Source of the DNA: Chromera velia | Taxonomy: Eukaryota > Sar > Chromeraceae | Reading direction: 5' to 3' | DNA length: 10,000 nt | NCBI GenBank assembly: GCA_018398765.1 | Contig: JAHBMJ010000263.1 | Coordinates: 1-10,000 of the forward strand | Shown here: in pieces, positions 1 to 6,800 of the stretch | How the letters are laid out: every line of letters starts with the position of its first letter | How positions within the stretch are numbered: position 1 is the stretch's first letter | Notes under the pieces: model-generated | Databases searched by the model: none | Seen by the model: the letters and a program-made list of their open reading frames with translations, nothing else | Told to the model about the DNA's origin: nothing | Program-made: the position numbers and the translations under genes

Positions 1-40
<40 letters not shown>

Positions 41-58
41 TATGTATGTATGTATGTG

Positions 59-122
<64 letters not shown>

Positions 123-214
123 TGTGTGTATGTGTATGTGTGTGTGTGTGTATGTGTGTGTGTGTGTGTGTATATATGTGTGTGTATATATGTGTACGTG
201 TGTGTGTGTGTATG

Positions 215-245
<31 letters not shown>

Positions 246-302
246 AGGTCTGTCTGTATCTATATCTACGCCTGCGTCTGCGTCTGCACCTGTGTGTGTC
301 TG

Positions 303-350
<48 letters not shown>

Positions 351-356
351 TGTGTA

Positions 357-403
<47 letters not shown>

Positions 404-424
404 ATGTATGTGTATATGTATGTG
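1..424. repeat. Composite TG/TA/TCTG/TC microsatellite
   Basis: Tandem blocks follow one another: (TG)n with TATG variants 2-62, (TA)n about 65-89, (TG)n about 89-214 with TATG interruptions, (TCTG)n about 216-243, (TC)n about 308-333, (TG)n 333-369, (TA)n about 367-393, and TATG-like repeats to about 424. The open frames across it on both strands are repeat artefacts (Cys-Val and His-Thr runs). Confidence 0.95.
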
Positions 425-432
425 GTTTGTCT

Positions 433-760
433 CGTTGTCTCTGATAAAAAACGAAATCAAGAAAAGTCGGAAGAGAGACATACACAGAGAGATAGAGAAA
501 GAGAGCCTCAGGAAGAAAGGAAGAAAAGAAGGAAAAAAGGAAGAGGGCGGAAGTAAGTAAGGAAGGAAGGTAGGAAGGATCAAATGAAAGAAGGAAGAAA
601 AGAAGGAGGGAGAGAAGGAGGATGAAGGAGGGAGAGAAGGAAAGAAAGGAAGAAAGAATAACAGAAAGAAGGACGGAAGGAACTTTTAAGGAAGGAAGGA
701 AGGAAAGAAGGAAGGAAGGAAGGAACTTCAAGGAAGGAAGGAAGAGAAATAAGCGAGACA
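433..760. repeat. Polypurine tract, GAAA/GGAA repeats
   Basis: The plus strand is nearly all purine for over 300 nt, with AAGG/GGAA/GGAG units and short mixed interruptions, and densest GGAA repeats at about 560-600 and 690-745. It abuts the microsatellite to its left. Open frames over it (Lys/Glu/Arg/Gly-rich) are composition artefacts. Confidence 0.85.
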
Positions 761-1275
761 AAAATCAGAAAACTCGACTAGAAAACTCGACAGAGATCAA
801 TCAAAAAGAACTTCAAGAAACCCGGTGTGCGATACAGAATGGATTGAGATCGTATCCTCCTGTTCACTTCAATCTAATAGAGCTAAGTCTTCTTATGTGC
901 CATGGGCCCGGTCAATCAACTGGCTTCTGCTTGCCTGTCTGCAGAGGAGACAAACAATGGTAGCCTAAAGGTAGAGTGCACTGGCAATTTAAATAAAAAG
1001 AAGCTGAAACACATTGAACGAGCAGCGGATTGCAAATTTGAACAAGTCTAGTTCTAGATATTGCAAAGGCTAAATACGAGAAGCCTCTGTACTAGTATGC
1101 CTACCACTGGCAGTGTGTAAACCTGAGCACTGCTACATTGCAGTCAAATCTATGTATAAGTCAGAACAGCGGCACAAAGACGTATGGAAGTAGACAGAAG
1201 TAAAACATATTTGAAAAGTTTAACCCGTGAAAAGATGAAATAACTTTAAAGAAAGCATACAAACTTAATCACTGA
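761..1275. other. Region without recognisable gene
   Basis: Nothing with family features is seen on either strand. A short direct repeat (GAAAACTCGAC, twice) lies at about 769-792. Stops are frequent in all frames. It may be upstream debris of the adjacent retroelement relic, but no homologous feature shows this. Confidence 0.4.
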
Positions 1276-1857
1276 CAGCTTAATTGCAAGAGAGAGGGAC
1301 ATGTCGGGAGGAGACACAACGAGGTAAACCAGGCGTGGTGTGACCTGGCAGAGCTGGCGTTCATGTCGGCAGTAGGAAGGGAGGAGCCAGTAGTGAGGGC
1401 AGAGAGAGAGGTACCGGGTCGACCAGCCCTCTACGGGGACTTCTCAGTGCGAGGACTCTGGGTAAGGCAGAGGCAGACAATCCTAGACACAAGGGTGGTT
1501 AACACTTAGGCCGCCTCTTATACACAGGGTAACTGGCAGAAAGTTCTCACCCAGTCACCCATGGGGAAAAAGGAGCAGTATGCCAAGCCGTGCAGGAACA
1601 AGGGGTACGCTTTCACGCCCCTTGTCAGCAGTGTAGATGGGGCCGTCGAAAAGGATGCCGAGATGTTCCTAAAGAATGTAGCACATCTTATTAGTCTGAA
1701 GTGGGATAGGACATACAGGCAGGTATGTACATATATGAAGGCAAAAATGCAGGCAGCGCACCACAGAGCAGCCAGCGGATGCCTGCAGGGTACCAAGGGA
1801 GAGGTGCGAAGAGTGAGTATTGAGGGAGGGGCAGCGGCAGCGGTAACACTCGGATAG
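1276..1857 (+). mobile_element. Decayed retrotransposon polyprotein C-terminus
   Basis: One frame from 1276 to the stop at 1857 encodes a recognisable end of a retrotransposon polyprotein. Signatures in order are C..EGHVGRRHN, GDFSVRGLWVRQRQTILDTRV, then FTPLVSSVDGAVEKDAEMFLK, then LISLKWDRTYRQVCTYMKAK and CLQG. This order resembles the region downstream of the reverse transcriptase in many algal, protist and animal retroelements (from memory, no search done). The frame has an in-frame TAG at 1507-1509, so it is not an intact protein, and the polymerase domain is absent upstream. An ATG at 1561 opens a 98-residue frame, but this is only the tail after the stop. No terminal repeats, poly-A tail or target-site duplication were found. 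Likely a truncated, inactive relic. Confidence 0.6.
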
Positions 1858-2725
1858 AAGGAGTGACGATCAGCCGCTCCTAACGGAAAAGGCAAGGTTG
1901 TGGGAAAACATTAGAAAACATGGAGAACTCATAGGTGGTTGAGGTTGAGTGTATATTGCTAGGCTCCATTCAAATCTAATTGAGCAATTTTCTACAAAGT
2001 TGTTTTAAGCTGTGCTAAGTCTGCAACCGCGTGACTTTCATTTTTGAAGTAAATAGCGCTTTAATAAAACACTGCATCATATGTTTTAATCATATTTGCT
2101 TTCGGCAGGCTAATAATAATTGCTGCTAATCAAATTATCCCTCGATGACAAACTAGTTGCAATGGCAAGCGATCTATTGACAACAATGGTATTAGTTCTA
2201 GGTGCCCTTTAGCATCTATACTATTCTATAGCCTAGCATAATACTATGAAAACAGTTGCAGCGTTGATTAAACTTCATTAAAAATGTTAATTGTACTGAA
2301 TCTGAGTGTGATTCATGCATACATGATCAACTTTTTGTACTATAAAATAAACTGTCAGATGCGTCGACCCACACCCCACCTGTTCTGACACTGTGTCGAT
2401 CAGATGCTAGATCAGTGTCACGATTACTAGCACGATTACAGACTGCAGAAAATCATGAACAAGCCGAATGCAAAGGCCCTGATTGGATGTCAGGGACAGA
2501 CTGCAGGCAACCGAATTCCGACACAACACGTGAACGAGCGCAGCCATAACACCGACCCACTTCATGCACTCACGCAATCATCCAAACATCAACTAACTGA
2601 TAGGTCGATCACCACACGCACCCTTTCGCAGATACCCTTCCGTATGCATGCGCAGACTCGTCCTTTGTTCGACAACACGCCGCATCGAACGCCTTCCACA
2701 CGCGTCCCTTACAAACTCCGTGCAT
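1858..2725. other. Intergenic, partly AT-rich, no recognisable gene
   Basis: Positions 1900-2350 are clearly AT-richer than the rest and have many stops. The 2455-3027 open frame on the plus strand mostly covers the CA/GA repeat and lacks family features. One GCATGC palindrome is at 2646-2651. No tRNA-like fold or box pattern was noticed. Confidence 0.5.
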
Positions 2726-2827
2726 ACGCACATACATACATACATACACATACACATGCACACCTCTACACACATGCACATGCACATGCACACACACATA
2801 CACATACACAAACACATGCACACACAC

Positions 2828-2889
<62 letters not shown>
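2726..2889. repeat. CA microsatellite switching to GA
   Basis: ATAC/ACACAT variants at about 2726-2820 lead to (CA)n at 2821-2861, which switches directly to (GA)n at 2862-2889. It is the reverse-complement style of the left-edge repeat (TG with TC), so the two may share an origin in the same repeat class. Confidence 0.9.
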
Positions 2890-3391
2890 CCAGACTTGCT
2901 TCTCTCCGATGCGAGACCTTGCATCGCTCTCAATCACTCGCTTGCTCCCTCATCGCATGAAGAGGGAAGAAACGGACGGTCTCTATGGTCTCTTCGGGCA
3001 CCCACGCTTTACGCATTAATTCTTTGAATTCGCTTCACAAAAGAAGAAAAATCATTCAAAAATAGCGCAATTGAATTCAGTCGACAAAAACAAAGGCACA
3101 AAAAAACTCCCACAATCCAGGCAACCAAAAAAATCTCGATTGCCTTACAGCAGGTGAGGGAAGGAGATGGAGCCATGCAGCGAATCTTTTGCTTCCCTCC
3201 ATCTGCCTTCAGCCACCTGTCACTTCCCACGCTCATAGGCGTAGGCACGGACGCTGGTCCATTCTAATAAATACTTTCCTTTCTTAACAACATTCGTCTA
3301 CAGGGATGCGGACCCGTTCCACGATCTTCTGCAGGTCTCTTCTTCGTCTCTCAGACTCTCGAACTATCTGACGGTCTGTACGTCTGCCGTG
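2890..3391. other. 3' flank of the Patched-like gene
   Basis: This is downstream of the stop at 3392 on the minus strand and probably contains the 3' UTR. No AATAAA on the gene strand and no further coding exon were seen. Short frames on either strand have no family features. Confidence 0.5.
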
Positions 3392-3813
3392 TCAGTCATG
3401 CGGGAAGAGACCAGCGGCACCTCCCCTTTCCTGCACGTCCCCCGCCTCCATGAGGACGACTTGTTTCCGATCCTCTCTCAGTCGCATGACCAGTTTGTGT
3501 GCGGCTTCTCCTCGTGCCTTCTCTGCCTCTCTTGTGGCACGGATGGGTCCGGCCACTCTCAAGAGGACAGGGAGAACCAGAATGCCGTGTGTGAGTGCCA
3601 GGGCGATGGCCACTGCAATCATCTGGAAGAACAAAAGGAACATGGCACTCTTGGTGAACAGAGCTGGAGACCCTGCGAGAACAACAGTCAGGGCGCCATG
3701 GAAAACTGCAGGGCCGAGAGCGACCAGGGACTCGACCACTCTGCTCGGCCGTCTCTCTCCACACGCACCCGTGAACGCGTGACAGATGTGCACGACGTAG
3801 TCAACAGCGAATC
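3392..3813 (-). CDS. Patched-like gene, exon 8 (TM10 end to TM12, C-terminal tail, stop)
   Basis: The exon starts after CTACCTCTTTGCAG (3814) and completes GFAVDYVVHICHAF, the canonical TM10 'SVDY..H..H.F' motif of Patched proteins. RRPSRVVESLVALGPAVFHGALTVVLAG (TM11 entry), LFTKSAMFLLFF and HGILVLPVLLRVAGP (TM12) follow in the family's normal order. The tail of about 50 residues is charged (REAEKARGEAAHKLVMRLREDRK) and ends at TGA (3394-3392). This is the native family C-terminus, with no sign of truncation. No AATAAA is seen downstream on this strand within the window's 3' flank. Confidence 0.85.
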
Positions 3814-6800
3814 CTGCAAAGAGGTAGGCACATTTTTCAGTGAGGGGGGACTGCATGATAAGTGACAGCTAATGGGAACAGGGCTCTTCTCAGGAAGGAG
3901 ACACAAAGAGAAAAGCGCACGATCGAAGGGCGTCAGCCCAGGAGCAACGGAACTAGACGTTGTCTGCCGAGTTCAGCCATCTTCCCCTCTTCTGCCCTGC
4001 TACCAAATAAGCTGCCTTCCCCCCGTCTCCCTCCTTATTAATTCTATCAACCAACCAACCAACCAAACAGACTAGCTCACCTGCGCAGAGCACCAGGATG
4101 ATTGCTGAGAGCAGACTAAGAGGAATGCCCCACCAGACCATCACACCAAACAGACTGATGTCGATTGCAGCCACACACACGACCACGAAGACCACTGCCC
4201 AGAGGCCCTTCAGAAGGAGTGAGGACATGAACGTTGCCGCCACGAGCACGCCTCCCATCGACAGGAGAGTTGACCTCAGGATGGAGAGGTCAAGCTCTGC
4301 AGTCAGGAAGATCTCGTGGAAGTACCTGCACGGTCAAGCAGGCAGGCCGGCAGACAGACCAGACAGTTGTGCACACTGCCAGATGGCCAAAGGAACAGGT
4401 AGGAATGGACGCGCACATCCATGTACACATACTGTCGAAGCAGACGAGTCCGGGGGAACCACCGGCACTTTTGTTTTCTTCCTTCCTGCTCTTCTTCCCC
4501 TGTCAGCTTTCACCAACCAACTCAACGTCTGTCCGACTGTCGCTACGTCCGTGGTTCTATCTGGCCTCGAGGGTCTCTCTCACTTTTAGGTCATCAAGAA
4601 AAGAAAAGAAAAGGCAGCCGAGTTGATTGTCGAAAAAAGAACCAACCGACCTGGCGACAAAGAAGTCCTCGAACCTTTTGAAAAACTCCCGAGAGCCCAC
4701 CATGTTCCCTCTGTAGCAGTGAGTGGTCTCACAGAAGCTCTCAATCATGACGAACCTCCAGGACTCAAGGCCCCTCTCTGCATGCAAGGATGGATGGATG
4801 GATGGATGGAGAGATATCTGCATCAATCTGGTTGTGTGTCTGTGTAGGAGGTGCAGGACGTCAAAGGAAAGAAAGCGGGGCATTAGTAAGGAAAGGTGAA
4901 GCCGCAGAAGGGTGAAGTACAGACCCGAAATCTGCAAAGAGAGTTCGTCCACAAGGAGGAACGGTTGAGCTGGGGGGATTTGAGGCAGACGGAATGAATG
5001 AAGGCTCTCCCTCAGGACAGAAAGGGACAGAAAAGCAGAGAAAGAAACTGATATGCGTGATGGTACGACAGGCAAGGTGACAGTTAAGAAAATCATCATG
5101 GCCAGAGAGGAAGAAAGTAGGGCGTTGGCCAGGGGGTGAATGTTGAAAGGGAAGCAAGCCGACAGGAAAACAAGGAGGAAAGGCATGAAACCTCCTTTTC
5201 ACTCTCTTATCCTAAATCAAAGCATGCATGCATTCGTTCACGGGCTTTTCCGCTCTTCGCAGACTGTCCGCTTGACTGACTTTTCACAGGATCTTGCCAT
5301 GCAAAATCCCACTTGAAGTAGCGGTTACCCTCTAGCCACTCTCCGAGTGCCGTCTCGAACTGCTCTCTGTCGTTCGGCCACTTCTCCTGCAACTCCGCCC
5401 CTCTCTCCTTCAAGAATGCGTACATGGGGGGGCGAGCAAGTCTGTAGAATTCCTGCGTCTCGAGCTGGTCGACAAATTCAATCACCTGCTCTTGCACCTC
5501 TGTCCTCCACCATTCCGCCCCCCTGTCGAAAAACACCTGCCCTGAATACCCTGAGTTCTTCATCACAGAGTAACGACGGAAGAATACTCTCAAGGGTGCA
5601 TCCGTGTTTGTCAACTCAACGGGATGCAACCCGAATTTCAACCCCCCACCCAATACGGGACTCTGGGAGGATAGGGAAGCAACAGACAGACCGATGAGTG
5701 CAAGCCAACTGAGAAGAACGACCGCAACAACAAGAGGATGAAGAAGAAGACGTGCCCAGCAATTCTGCACAAACCTGAACACGGCCATCTGAACATTGTC
5801 CCTACCGAACGACACAGATTCAGACGCGTCTGCTGCTCTGACCAACACATTCCCTTCTTTAGGAGAGGAAATCTGGAGGAGACAGAAATCATCCTCCTCT
5901 TCCCCTTCCTCCTCCCTCTGAAATTCACTCTCGGTCTCTCCCGCGGGAGAATCGCCTTCTGCGGAAGTTCTGTGGCTCTTGTTAAGCGTTTGCTTCTGCT
6001 TGTTTTGGGGACTCATGCGAGTCATCTCGCGTCTCTGCGCTGCGCCCCTGAGAGTGGAGTCTGCGAAGGGGACCACAGCTGCCCAGCGGGTCGCTCTTCT
6101 AATCTGCTCTGTCGCTAGGTGGAGGTAGAGCAAATCCCGTGTGGCTAGAAGAGATGAAGGGGGGGGAGGGGAGACAGCAGAAGGGGGGGCGGATTCCTTC
6201 GCTAGGCCCGCATCAGTTTGCCTGCGTGTTCGTATCGGCTCTTCTTCAGTCTCGTGTTCCTGCTCCTGCTTCTGGTCTGGACACACATCGCTTGCATCGA
6301 GCTGACGCGCCTCTCTGGTTGGCGGTGTCTGGTGGAAATCTGGGGAGGGGGGCTCGTTTGCTTGCGGGTCTGGCCGGACTGTGCTGGCTCGTTTTTTTTC
6401 TTTTCTCGCTATGTCCGAGGTCTCCTCTTTTTGAATGTCTGTGAGGGGGTTGAGGGGAACTTCTGATTCTTCTCCGGGAGGGTGAGCAAGGTCCAGCGTC
6501 TCGCTCGGCAAGTCAGCTGCAGTGCTCATGCGTCTGCTGTCTCTTCTGCTCTCTTCCTTCTGCTGCGTTGTAGCCTTCTTCTCTCTCTCTACTCTGTCTC
6601 TTGTGGACTGGGACTCCAGGGGGTGTAGGAGCATTCGCCACACACGGGCAAACACCCCGAGATACCCCCTCTCTCCCGCTGCCTCCCGCTTGAGGTCTAG
6701 GCCGAGAAAACCCAGGAAGAAGCTGAGGCACATCACGTACCCAAACAAAAGTCCCATGACCATGAATACACAAAAGTTACGAATCGCAAACACATTGGAA

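Noticed and set aside
2-560. Cys-Val and His-Thr rich ORFs across the left edge
   Set aside because: They are translated dinucleotide repeats with no complexity and occur in several frames at once.
1518-1895. Minus-strand ORF of 125 residues
   Set aside because: It is antisense to the retroelement relic, whose plus-strand frame shows the recognisable motifs.
2455-3027. Plus-strand ORF of 190 residues
   Set aside because: Its middle is the translated CA/GA repeat and its ends have no family features.
4048-4066. (AACC)n block as telomere-like repeat
   Set aside because: It is only four to five units, lies in an intron, and does not match the TTTAGGG or TTAGGG types.
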